Shown here: positions 8,797 through 16,837 of the stretch, piece after piece
How positions within the stretch are numbered: position 1 is the first letter of the stretch
Layout of the letters: each line of letters begins with the position of its first letter
Assembly: GCF_016889805.1 (NCBI RefSeq)
Contig: NZ_CP069535.1
Coordinates: forward strand, 2,852,001 to 2,916,000
Reading direction: 5' to 3'
Length of the DNA stretch: 64,000 nt
DNA from: Rhodanobacter sp. FDAARGOS 1247
GTDB taxonomy: Bacteria > Pseudomonadota > Gammaproteobacteria > Xanthomonadales > Rhodanobacteraceae
Notes under the pieces: generated by a model
What the model was told of the DNA's origin: nothing
Database searches by the model: none
The model's input: only the letters and a program-made list of their open reading frames with translations
Position numbers and translations under genes: made by a program

Positions 8797-10542
8797 GTGA
8801 GACACATCCTTCCCGGCACCGTCGCCGCCCACGGCATGGCGCTTGGCCGTGCGCGGCTGGTGCAGCCCAGTCGTTACGCGGTCGACAACCGTCCGCTGGG
8901 CGAGGACGAGATCGAGGGCGAGCTGGAACACCTGCACCGCGCACTCGACACGGCGCGGCAGGAACTGCGCGAACTGCGCAACCGGCTGCACGGCGCGCTG
9001 GCCCGCGAGGTCAACGAATTCATCGACGCGCACAGCCTGCTGCTGGACGACGCCGAACTGCTGCGCGGGCTGGACGACCTGGTCCGGATCGGCCACTACC
9101 GCGCCGGCGCCGCGCTGAAGAAGCAGCGCGATCGCCTGTCCGCCGTGTTCGAGGCGATGGACGACCCCTACCTGCGCAGCCGCAAGGAAGACGTCGAGCA
9201 GGTGATCAACCGGGTGATCTCGGCGCTGCAGCGGCAGACCAGCCCGGAAGAGCGCAAGCTGGCCGCCCGCGTGGGCGAAATCCTGGTGGCCGATTCGATC
9301 GCGCCGGGCGACATGGCGCAGCTGGCCGGCAACGGCCTGCTCGGCGTGGTCGCCAGTTCCGGCAGCGCCTATTCGCACAGCGCCATCCTGGCGCGCAGCC
9401 TGGGCCTGCCGATGCTGGTGGGCACCCGCGATGCGCTGTCCAACATCCACGACGACGACCTGATCCTGCTCGACGCCGAACGGGGCGAGGCGATCGTCCA
9501 TCCGACCGCGCAGGACCTGTCGCGCTACCGCGCCTGGCAGCGCGAGGCGGCCATCGAGGGGCGCCGCCTGGCCAAGCTGGCCAACGCGCCCACCCGCACC
9601 CGCGACGGCGTCGAGATCGCCCTGCTGGCCAACGCCGAAACGCCATCGGACGTGGCCATGGCCCGCGCCCGCGGCGCCGACGGCGTGGGCCTGTACCGCA
9701 CCGAATTCCTGTTCCTCAAGCACAAGGGCCTGCCCTCGGAAGACGAACAGTTCATCGCCTATCGCGACCTGGTGATGGGCATGGGCGGCCTGCCCGTCAC
9801 CATCCGCACGCTGGACCTGGGCGCCGACAAGGCCGACGCCGCCGGGCTCAGCCTGCGCGGCGAGGACAACCCCGCGCTGGGCGTGCGCGGCGTACGCCTG
9901 TCGCTGCGCTATCCCGCGGTGTTCACCACGCAGATCCGCGCGATCCTGCGCGCGGCCTGCTACGGCCCGGTGCGCGTGCTGGTGCCGATGGTGACCCAGC
10001 CCGACGAACTGATCGCGGTGCGCACGCTGTTCAAGCTGGCGCGCCAGGACCTGAAGCGCGAGAACATCGACCTGCCCGAGAAACTGCCGCTGGGCGCGAT
10101 GATCGAGGTGCCGGCGGCGGCGATCAACGTGCGTGCCCTGCTGGAGCACGCCGACTTCCTCGCCATCGGCACCAACGACCTGGCCCAGTACGTGCTGGCC
10201 GCCGACCGCGGCAACGACGCGCTGGAGAACATCTACAACCCGCTGCAACCGGCGCTGCTGCGACTGATCTCGCACGTGCTCGGCGCCGGCCGCCGCGCGA
10301 AGAAGCCGGTCAGCCTGTGCGGCGAGATCGCCGGCGACGTGAACTTCACCGCGCTGCTGCTGTTGCTGGGCCTCAACGAATTCAGCATGCACCCGGCGCA
10401 GATCCTGCAGGTGCGCGACCGCCTGGCCACGCTCGACCACGCCGACCTGCGCCGCCACGCCGCGCAGCTGCTGCGCGCGCCTACGCACGAGCAGGTCGAA
10501 GCCCTGTTGAACGACGTCGTGGGCGCGACGGCTCACCACTGA
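8797..10542 (+). CDS. ptsI: Phosphoenolpyruvate-protein phosphotransferase (PTS enzyme I)
   Basis: EI takes phosphate from PEP and passes it to HPr. It has 581 residues: an HPr-binding helical part (about 25-145), the phosphohistidine domain with GSAYSHSAILAR (His194 as nucleophile), and the PEP-binding TIM barrel with GLYRTEFLFL, IRTLDLGADK and the C-terminal SLCGEIAGD (catalytic Cys). The GTG start has SD AAGGAG 6 nt upstream. It lacks extra N-terminal GAF (EI-Ntr) domains, so it is a sugar-type EI although no sugar permease is nearby. Confidence 0.95.
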   Translation: MRHILPGTVAAHGMALGRARLVQPSRYAVDNRPLGEDEIEGELEHLHRALDTARQELRELRNRLHGALAREVNEFIDAHSLLLDDAELLRGLDDLVRIGHYRAGAALKKQRDRLSAVFEAMDDPYLRSRKEDVEQVINRVISALQRQTSPEERKLAARVGEILVADSIAPGDMAQLAGNGLLGVVASSGSAYSHSAILARSLGLPMLVGTRDALSNIHDDDLILLDAERGEAIVHPTAQDLSRYRAWQREAAIEGRRLAKLANAPTRTRDGVEIALLANAETPSDVAMARARGADGVGLYRTEFLFLKHKGLPSEDEQFIAYRDLVMGMGGLPVTIRTLDLGADKADAAGLSLRGEDNPALGVRGVRLSLRYPAVFTTQIRAILRAACYGPVRVLVPMVTQPDELIAVRTLFKLARQDLKRENIDLPEKLPLGAMIEVPAAAINVRALLEHADFLAIGTNDLAQYVLAADRGNDALENIYNPLQPALLRLISHVLGAGRRAKKPVSLCGEIAGDVNFTALLLLLGLNEFSMHPAQILQVRDRLATLDHADLRRHAAQLLRAPTHEQVEALLNDVVGATAHH

Positions 10543-10741
10543 GAGGCTCGCCGCGCGCAGGCGCCGCGAAACCGGCCCGGCCACGCAATTTGTCACGAAT
10601 TGTTTCGGTGCGCTTTACATGTCCCGGCGCACTGTCGCCGGTCAGGGGAAACCAGCCGCATGCATGCCCAGACCGTCCGGAACGCCGGCACGGCAGCGGT
10701 GCATGCTGATCGGCCGATCGACGGCCATGGAGAACGTCATC

Positions 10742-11545
10742 ATGAACAAACCACGTTTTGCCGGATTGCTGACCGCGCTGCTGGGGGTATGCCTGATACC
10801 CCCGCTGGCCATGGCGCAGAGCGCCATCGAGGGCACCTGGAAGATCGACCTGAAGCGGATGCAGATGCCGAAGAAGCCCGATGTCCTGCTGCTGCAGGAC
10901 GGCATGTACCAGTGCAAGACCTGCGTCCCGCCCGTCAGCGTCAAGGCCGACGGCACCGACCAGCCCGTTACCGGCCATCCGTATTACGACATGTTGGCGG
11001 TCAAGGTCATTGACGACCACACGATCCAGGAGACCGAGAAGAAGGACGGCAAGGTCATCTCGACGTCCACCACCACCGTCGCCGATGACGGCAAGACCGC
11101 CAGCTTCAACTTCACCGAAAACAACAACAACAATGCCGATCCCATCACCGGCCAGGGAAGCATGACCCGCGTGGCCAAGGGTCCGGCCGGGTCGCACGCG
11201 ATATCCGGCTCGTGGCGCACATCCGGTTACGGCGACGTCTCGGACAATGCGCTCACCCGCACGTACAAGGTTGAAGGCGACAGCCTCAGCATGAGCGCGC
11301 CGACCGGCGAGTCCTACACCGCGAAGATGGACGGCAGCGATGCCCCGTACAACGGCGACCCGGGCACGACCAGCGTCTCGGTGGTGAAGCTCGGCAAGCA
11401 TGTCGTGCAGGAAACCAGCAAGCGCGACGGCAAAGTGGTCAGCGTCGCGAAGATGACCATTTCGGCCGACGGCAAGAGCATGACGATCGCGATCAACGAC
11501 AAGCTGCACGGCTCGAACATGTCGTTTGTGGCGATGAAGCAGTAG
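10742..11545 (+). CDS. Secreted protein with two homologous repeats, function unknown
   Basis: I do not recognise a named family. A signal peptide MNKPRFAGLLTALLG...PPLAMAQS is followed by two related halves (about 29-150 and 151-267). Each starts with IEGTWK or ISGSWR, contains KADGTDQPVTG or KMDGSDAPYNG, and ends with VQET/IQET, a KDGKV or RDGKV turn and VADDGKT or ISADGKS. The layout suggests tandem lipocalin-like beta domains in the periplasm. The first half has a CKTC pair. The ATG at 10742 is preferred to the longer open frame because it begins the signal peptide. It stands alone. Confidence 0.75.
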   Translation: MNKPRFAGLLTALLGVCLIPPLAMAQSAIEGTWKIDLKRMQMPKKPDVLLLQDGMYQCKTCVPPVSVKADGTDQPVTGHPYYDMLAVKVIDDHTIQETEKKDGKVISTSTTTVADDGKTASFNFTENNNNNADPITGQGSMTRVAKGPAGSHAISGSWRTSGYGDVSDNALTRTYKVEGDSLSMSAPTGESYTAKMDGSDAPYNGDPGTTSVSVVKLGKHVVQETSKRDGKVVSVAKMTISADGKSMTIAINDKLHGSNMSFVAMKQ

Positions 11546-11599
11546 GACCGGCGGCAGGCCACACCTGGCTTCCGCTGCGCAACCGTCGACGGCCGCGGC

Positions 11600-12511
11600 T
11601 CAGCGTCGGCGGTTGCCACCTTGGCCGTGATCGGGATCGACTTCGTCGAGGAAGGCATCCAGCAACGCGCCGCGATACTTCTGCCGGTGCAACAACAGCG
11701 AAAGCTTGCGCCGCAGGTCGAGGAACGGCGTCTTCAGCGCCTTCAGCCGTCCGGTCGCCAGGGCATCGGTGACCGCCACCGAAGGCAGGCAGGCGATGCC
11801 CAGGCCGGCGACCACGGCCTGCTTGATCGCCTCGATCTGGTCCAGCTCCAGCACCGTCTCGCCCGGCGGCAGCTGTGACAGCACCCGCTCGCTGGTGGCG
11901 CGCGTGGCCGAACCCGGCTCGCGCAACACCCAGCGGGCACCGGCGAAATCGGCGGGTTTCAAGCCCCGCTTGCGCGCCAGCGGATGCTCCGGCGGCGCGC
12001 ACACCACCAGCGAATCGTCGCGCCACGGTCGCACTTCCAGCAATGGATGGGCCACCGGCCCCTCGACGCAGCTGATGTCCAGGCTGTGCTCCAGCATGCC
12101 TGCGGTGATCGTCTCGGTGTTGGCCACGCGCAGCCGGATCGCCACCTGCGAATGCGCGCGCACGAAGCCGCCCAGCAATTCGCCGACCAGGTAATTGCCC
12201 ACCGTGTTGCTGGCGCCGATGCGCAGCTCGCCGCCCAGTTCGGCACCGTCCTCGCGGCCGCGGCGACCGAACTCGGCGTGTCGCTCCAGCAGCTCCTGCG
12301 CCAGCGGCAACAACTCGCGGCCACGGGCGTTGAGGTGCAAGCGGCCGCGCTCGCGGTCGAACACCGGCCCGTCCAGCTGTCGCTCCATCTCGGCCAGCGC
12401 CATGCTGGCCGCCGGCTGGGTCAGGTGCAGTCGTTCGGCCGCGGCACGCACGCTGCCGAGCAGCGCGATCTGCACGAACACGTCCATCTGTCGCGGGCTG
12501 ATGTTGATCAT
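11600..12511 (-). CDS. LysR-family regulator, YeiE/CysB-like
   Basis: 303 residues. N-terminal winged HTH (about 1-65: ISPRQMDVFVQIALLGSVRAAAERLHLTQPAASMALAEME) followed by a LysR effector domain (about 90-295) with LRIGASNTVGNYL at its start, typical of the YeiE/CysB-like group. It is divergent from the YeiH-type transporter with 87 bp between the two starts, the same pairing as yeiE-yeiH in enterobacteria. It probably controls that gene. Its 3' end faces the secreted-protein gene. Confidence 0.88.
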   Translation of the reverse strand: MINISPRQMDVFVQIALLGSVRAAAERLHLTQPAASMALAEMERQLDGPVFDRERGRLHLNARGRELLPLAQELLERHAEFGRRGREDGAELGGELRIGASNTVGNYLVGELLGGFVRAHSQVAIRLRVANTETITAGMLEHSLDISCVEGPVAHPLLEVRPWRDDSLVVCAPPEHPLARKRGLKPADFAGARWVLREPGSATRATSERVLSQLPPGETVLELDQIEAIKQAVVAGLGIACLPSVAVTDALATGRLKALKTPFLDLRRKLSLLLHRQKYRGALLDAFLDEVDPDHGQGGNRRR

Positions 12512-12598
12512 CAGCGGAGTTTATACGACCAATCACATATTCCAAGTTCTGGTTATGGACTGCACGGCGGACAATGGCCGCCATTCCAGGAGTCCAGC
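12512..12598. promoter_or_regulatory. Divergent yeiE-like/yeiH-like promoter region
   Basis: An AT-richer 87-bp spacer between divergent genes. It holds several T-N11-A type arrangements and the imperfect palindrome around CCAAGTTCTGG (about 12542-12552), a plausible LysR site. The yeiH-like SD is AGGAG at about 12588-12592. Site assignments are inferred. Confidence 0.4.
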
Positions 12599-13636
12599 AT
12601 GTCCGCCCCCGCTTCCGTCGCCACGCCCAACCCCTTGCTGCAACGCGCGCCCGGCTTGTTGCTGGCGGTGGCGATCGCGCTGCTGGCCTGGTTGCTGGGC
12701 CGCTGGGCGCCGCTGATCGGCGGGCCGGTGATCGGCATCGTGCTGGGCATCGTGGTCGGCAACACGTTGCCGCTGGGCGCGCGTTACGCGCCGGGCATCG
12801 CCTTCGCCGGCAAGAAGGTGCTGCAGTGGTCGATCATCGCGCTGGGCTTCGGGCTCAGCCTGGACCAGGTGGCGAAGACCGGCCTGGAGTCGCTCTCGGT
12901 CACCCTGATCACGATGACGATGGCCTTCCTTTCCGCCTGGGCGCTGGGCCGCTGGCTCGGCGTGCACGACAAGCTGATGGTGCTGATCGGCGTGGGCACC
13001 GCGATCTGCGGCGGCTCGGCGATCGCCGCGGTGACGCCGATCATCCGTCCCGACGACCACGACACCGCCTTCGCGATCTCCACCATCTTCCTGTTCAACG
13101 TGATCGCCGTGTTGCTGTTCCCCCTGCTCGGCCACCTGATGCATCTGTCCGACCTCGGTTTCGGCCTGTGGGCCGGCACCGCGATCAACGACACCTCGTC
13201 GGTGGTCGCCGCCGGCTACAGCTACAGCCACGCCGCCGGCGACTACGCCACCATCGTCAAGCTGACCCGCGCCACCCTGATCATCCCGATCTGCCTGGTG
13301 CTGGCCTTCGTGGTCGCCACCCGCGAGAAGCGCAAGCACGCCGAAGCCGGCAGCGGCGGACATTTCAGCCTGGCCAGCATCTTCCCGTGGTTCATCCTGT
13401 GGTTCCTGGTCGCCTCGGCGCTGCGCACCGCCGGCCTGATTCCCGTGGCCATCCAGCCGTCCATTCACCTGCTCGCCGAATTCCTGATCATCGTGGCGCT
13501 CACCGCGATCGGCCTGTCCGCCAACCTGCGCAAGATGATCTCCAGCGGCCCCCGCCCGATCCTGCTCGGCCTGGGCGTGTGGATCGCGGTGGCGGTGAGC
13601 AGCTTGCTGGTGCAGTTCGTGATCGGGCAGCTCTGA
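12599..13636 (+). CDS. YeiH/YadS-type putative sulfate exporter family membrane protein (UPF0324)
   Basis: 345-residue polytopic inner-membrane protein with about ten hydrophobic segments. It contains GIAFAGKKVLQWSIIALGFGLSL, GVGTAICGGSAIAAVTPII and GTAINDTSSVVAAG, which are hallmarks of the UPF0324 (putative sulfate exporter) family. The start is ATG 12599 with an AGGAG SD; a long upstream open frame reads through the antisense of the LysR gene and is not coding. Transported substrate is unproven; a sulfur anion is the usual guess. Confidence 0.88.
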   Translation: MSAPASVATPNPLLQRAPGLLLAVAIALLAWLLGRWAPLIGGPVIGIVLGIVVGNTLPLGARYAPGIAFAGKKVLQWSIIALGFGLSLDQVAKTGLESLSVTLITMTMAFLSAWALGRWLGVHDKLMVLIGVGTAICGGSAIAAVTPIIRPDDHDTAFAISTIFLFNVIAVLLFPLLGHLMHLSDLGFGLWAGTAINDTSSVVAAGYSYSHAAGDYATIVKLTRATLIIPICLVLAFVVATREKRKHAEAGSGGHFSLASIFPWFILWFLVASALRTAGLIPVAIQPSIHLLAEFLIIVALTAIGLSANLRKMISSGPRPILLGLGVWIAVAVSSLLVQFVIGQL

Positions 13637-13764
13637 TCTCCCACCTTTCGCCGGACCCTATCCCGCTTATGGCGCGGATCCGTGCCACAGGGATGATGCC
13701 TCAAAGCAACTGGAAGAATTCAAGCGTGACGCCGGGGTCGGAAGCAGCCATTTCACCCGAATGT

Positions 13765-14277
13765 CTAACGCGGTGCTCCCGCCACCACCGAGTCGAGCTT
13801 CGGTGGCGTCGAACGCCAATCAATGGAAGCCTTGAGATTGCATGTCGTCAAGGCATGCATGATGGACGCCGCACTCGCGAAGTGTGGCAAGCCTCTGCCT
13901 ACGGAAAGGTAAATGTACACATTGGGATAGGCGTCACCCGAATGGGATCGTTTTATTCCAACGTAGCTGTCCTTGTCCTTTACGAGGACAACCTCGCCAT
14001 GGCGCCAGCGCTCGATTTCGTTGCGGGGTACTTCTTGGTCCGGCCCCAGAATGGTGATCTGGAACTGCCCGACAACGCGCCCTTCGTAGATGAGACTCGC
14101 AAACTCCACGTCTACGGGCCCATCGACCTCGATATTGAAATCGTCCAGTCCTGCGAGACAGATTCCCTCGCTTGCAGATACCGGCCTGAGGCTGGCTGCA
14201 TGACAACACTGCGAGCCTATGAACAGAAGGGATGCCAGAAGCAACGCCCACGGCCTGATTTCGCCGCCCTCACTCAC
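13765..14277 (-). CDS. Hypothetical exported protein
   Basis: 170 residues, not recognised. The N terminus (WALLLASLLFIGSQCCHAAS) looks like a signal peptide, possibly with lipidation at one of two adjacent cysteines, though the lipobox is poor. Codon use is less GC-biased than its neighbours. Its ATG overlaps the stop of the upstream EF-hand gene as ATGA, so the two form a coupled pair. Confidence 0.6.
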   Translation of the reverse strand: MSEGGEIRPWALLLASLLFIGSQCCHAASLRPVSASEGICLAGLDDFNIEVDGPVDVEFASLIYEGRVVGQFQITILGPDQEVPRNEIERWRHGEVVLVKDKDSYVGIKRSHSGDAYPNVYIYLSVGRGLPHFASAASIMHALTTCNLKASIDWRSTPPKLDSVVAGAPR

Positions 14278-14588
14278 TTCGACGAAGCAGGCATCGGCTG
14301 GCGCTGCATCAGCCAGTTCCTGATGAAGGCGTGGACGTCGTCCTTCGATACCAGGCCGCGCCTGGCGGCATCGATGCCGTCGAAGTTGCTGACGATGAAG
14401 CCGACATGCCCGGCTTGCGCCTCTTGCTTGCTGAGCAGGCCATCGTGATTCCTGTCAGCGGCGTCGAAGTTCCGATCCAGCTTGTCCACCGTGGCGACAA
14501 TGCCGCCGAACCCGCTTTGCGCGGAGGACGCCACGGGCGCGCCGATGCAGAAGCCGAACACGGACAGGATGAGCATCATGCGAAGCAT
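14274..14588 (-). CDS. Small exported EF-hand protein
   Basis: 104 residues: signal peptide (MLILSVFGFCIGAPVASSAQS), then an EF-hand loop DRNHDGLLSKQE that supplies the expected Asp/Asn/Asp/Glu calcium ligands, and a second, degenerate one (FDGIDAARRGLVSKDDV) lacking several ligands. Probably a periplasmic calcium-binding protein. GGGAG 6 nt upstream of the ATG defines the start. It is translationally coupled to the next exported protein, which suggests that they work together. Confidence 0.7.
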   Translation of the reverse strand: MLRMMLILSVFGFCIGAPVASSAQSGFGGIVATVDKLDRNFDAADRNHDGLLSKQEAQAGHVGFIVSNFDGIDAARRGLVSKDDVHAFIRNWLMQRQPMPASSK

Positions 14589-14633
14589 CGCGATCTCCCT
14601 CGGAAACGTTGGAAAGCAGGATAACGCACGCTG

Positions 14634-14655
14634 GCCGCACGCACGACCGTGCGGC
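14634..14655 (-). terminator. Hairpin directly after the tsaB stop
   Basis: GCCGCACG / CGTGCGGC (14634-14641 and 14648-14655) with loop CACGAC abuts the tsaB stop codon at 14656-14658. No T tract follows on the minus strand, so termination would be weak or Rho-assisted. Confidence 0.4.
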
Positions 14656-15348
14656 TCAGGCCTTGCCCTGCTCCACCAACGTCAACGCCACCTTGTCGCG
14701 CAGATACACCGGCAAGGCCAGCTCGGGCGCCTGTGCATGGCCAGCCGCAAACTCGCGCATGGCCAGTTCGGCGACGTGCGCAGCTTGCGGGTAGCAATGG
14801 CCATCGGCCGAATGCAGGGTGCCAGTAAGGCGCTGGCTCAGCACGGTGGCGTAGGTGGCCCAGCCGCTGCCGACCACCTGCCAGGCATCCGCTTCAGGCA
14901 ACACCAGGGTATCGGCGGTGCAGATGCGTTCGTCGTCCAGCGCGACCAGGCCGCCGTTGTCGTCGCGGCGGTAGCAGGCAGCGTAGATTTCGCCCATCCT
15001 CGCGTCGATCACCGCGAGGATGGCGGTGCCTTCCTCCTCCGGCGCCTCCAGCGCCAGCGCGGCGAGCGAGGAGACGGTGATCACCGGCAGGTCCAGCGCC
15101 AGCGCCATGCCCTGCGCCAGCGACACGCCCAGGCGCACGCCGGTGAACGCGCCGGGGCCGCGGCCCACGGCGATCGCATCGAGCGCGTGGCGGCCGATGC
15201 CGGCTTCGGCCAGCAGTTCGTCGGCCATCGGCAACACCAGTTCGGTGTGCCGGCGCGGCGCGATTTCGCTGCGGGCGATCAGCTCGTCGCCGTGGATCAG
15301 GGCGACGGAGCAGGCTTCGGTGGCGGTTTCGATCGCGAGCAGATTCAT
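14656..15348 (-). CDS. tsaB: tRNA threonylcarbamoyladenosine biosynthesis protein TsaB
   Basis: Partner of TsaD in forming t6A37 of ANN-decoding tRNAs. The 230 residues show the ASKHA-type N terminus NLLAIETATEACSVAL, the RRHTELVLP segment and GRGPGAFTGVRLG, both hallmarks of TsaB. The start at 15348 overlaps the creD stop (ATGA), and the open frame further upstream is the shadow of creD. Confidence 0.94.
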   Translation of the reverse strand: MNLLAIETATEACSVALIHGDELIARSEIAPRRHTELVLPMADELLAEAGIGRHALDAIAVGRGPGAFTGVRLGVSLAQGMALALDLPVITVSSLAALALEAPEEEGTAILAVIDARMGEIYAACYRRDDNGGLVALDDERICTADTLVLPEADAWQVVGSGWATYATVLSQRLTGTLHSADGHCYPQAAHVAELAMREFAAGHAQAPELALPVYLRDKVALTLVEQGKA

Positions 15349-16691
15349 GATTGTCCCATGATAGCCGCTGGCGGCTCGGTCGAGGTCGGTACGTACGCAT
15401 ACCAGTCGATGCGGCGGGTCAGGTACATCATCAGCGCGACCATCGCCAGCAGCACCAGGGCGCCGATCAGCAGCGCGTACTGCTCGGCCGCGATCAGCCC
15501 GTACAGCATCGCGTAGATCAGCCCCAGCACGCCGCCCAGCAGCAGGCAGGCGCGCCGTGCATGCAGCACCGCCATCGCATAGCCACCGACCAGCACGACC
15601 ACCGCGGCCGCCGCCAGTGCGTAGGCCAGACCGAAACCGATCTGCTCGGACAACGCCAGCAGCACCACGTAGAACGTGGCCAGCGCCGCGCCGACCAGCA
15701 GGTATTGCACCGGGTGCACGCGCAGCCGCTTGAGCACCTCGAACAGGAAGAACGCCACGAAGGTCATCGCGATGAACAGCAGGCCGTACTTCCCCGCGCG
15801 CACGTTGCGCTGGTACACGTCGACCGGCTGGTACAGCTGCACGCCGAAGGTCGACGCCTGCAGCGCGGCCTTCATGTCGTCGCCTTCCGTCCAGTGCTGG
15901 CCGTAGCTGCGATTGAGATCCAGCAGGTGCCAGTGGGCGCTGAAGCCGCTGGCATCGATCGCGTGTTCCAGCGGCAGCGCGGCACCGATGAAGCTGGGGT
16001 CGCTCCACGGCGCGCGCATGGTCACGTCGGTGCCACGCGCCAGCGGCAGCATCTGCAGCGCCTCGGTGCCAGCCAGCTTCAGGCTGATCTGCACGTCGAT
16101 CGGCTGGTCGCCCAGCACGTCGAGGTCGATCGGCACCACCACGTTCGGCCATCCGCCCAGGCGATCGGCCGACGATTCGAAACGGGCCGGCTGACCGTTG
16201 ACCCGCAGGTCGGAAATTTCCTGCAGCCCCCGCAAGTCACCGATCGGCAGCCGCAGCTCGGCCTTGCCGCCCTGCCATGGCGCGTCGCTGGCATGGCGAT
16301 ACTGGGCAATGTCCTGCGCCCGGAATTGCGCGCCGAGCTTCACCGTGGCGACGAATACCGGGGCGGTGTAGATGCCATAACTGCGCGTGGTCACAGCCAT
16401 CGCCACGTCCAGCTTCAGCGCGTCGGCCAGCATGCTTTCGCTGCCCGCCTGCCAGCGCGGCGTCGCCTGACCTTCCGCCGCCACCTGACGCAACGTGGGC
16501 ACCACCAGCACCGGCCCGCCCAACACCTGCTTGCCGCCCCAGCCTTGCGCGATCTGGCTGATCGCATCGGTGCGCAATTGCTGCCGCTCGCCCACCAGCC
16601 CGCGTACCTGCATCAGCGGTATCGTCATCAGCAAGGCCAGCACCCCGACGCCAAGCACCTTGGCGGTTACCGTCTGTGTCCAAGCAATCAT
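15345..16691 (-). CDS. creD: Inner-membrane protein CreD
   Basis: CreD family inner-membrane protein, 448 residues from ATG 16691 (GGGGAG SD 9 nt upstream), close to the 450 of E. coli. It has one N-terminal membrane segment, a large periplasmic beta-rich region with GGPVLVVP and the ARGTDVTMRAPWSDPSFIGA stretch, and about five C-terminal segments starting at KYGLLFIAMTFVAFFLFEVL. In E. coli it belongs to the CreBC regulon; no creB or creC is visible here. The ATGA overlap with tsaB is an unusual linkage. Confidence 0.9.
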   Translation of the reverse strand: MIAWTQTVTAKVLGVGVLALLMTIPLMQVRGLVGERQQLRTDAISQIAQGWGGKQVLGGPVLVVPTLRQVAAEGQATPRWQAGSESMLADALKLDVAMAVTTRSYGIYTAPVFVATVKLGAQFRAQDIAQYRHASDAPWQGGKAELRLPIGDLRGLQEISDLRVNGQPARFESSADRLGGWPNVVVPIDLDVLGDQPIDVQISLKLAGTEALQMLPLARGTDVTMRAPWSDPSFIGAALPLEHAIDASGFSAHWHLLDLNRSYGQHWTEGDDMKAALQASTFGVQLYQPVDVYQRNVRAGKYGLLFIAMTFVAFFLFEVLKRLRVHPVQYLLVGAALATFYVVLLALSEQIGFGLAYALAAAAVVVLVGGYAMAVLHARRACLLLGGVLGLIYAMLYGLIAAEQYALLIGALVLLAMVALMMYLTRRIDWYAYVPTSTEPPAAIMGQS

Positions 16692-16837
16692 GCGTCCACA
16701 CTCCCCGGATGGAGCGTGCATCAGAGCAGACGCAACGGGCCGCAACGCGTCGCAAACAGGCCGTTCGGGGGCACGGGCATGACATCCACAAGGCAGTGGG
16801 GGATCGCGGATTTACCGACAGGCAGGCTGGTTGGGTG

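Noticed and set aside
8521..10596. Long minus-strand open frame (691 codons) opposite ptsI
   Set aside because: Arises from high GC third-position bias on the opposite strand. The translation is rich in His/Gln/Arg/Ala without family features, and ptsI on the plus strand is certain.
11984..12598. Upstream extension of the YeiH-like frame
   Set aside because: It runs antisense through the LysR gene; the ATG at 12599 has an SD and the family N terminus.
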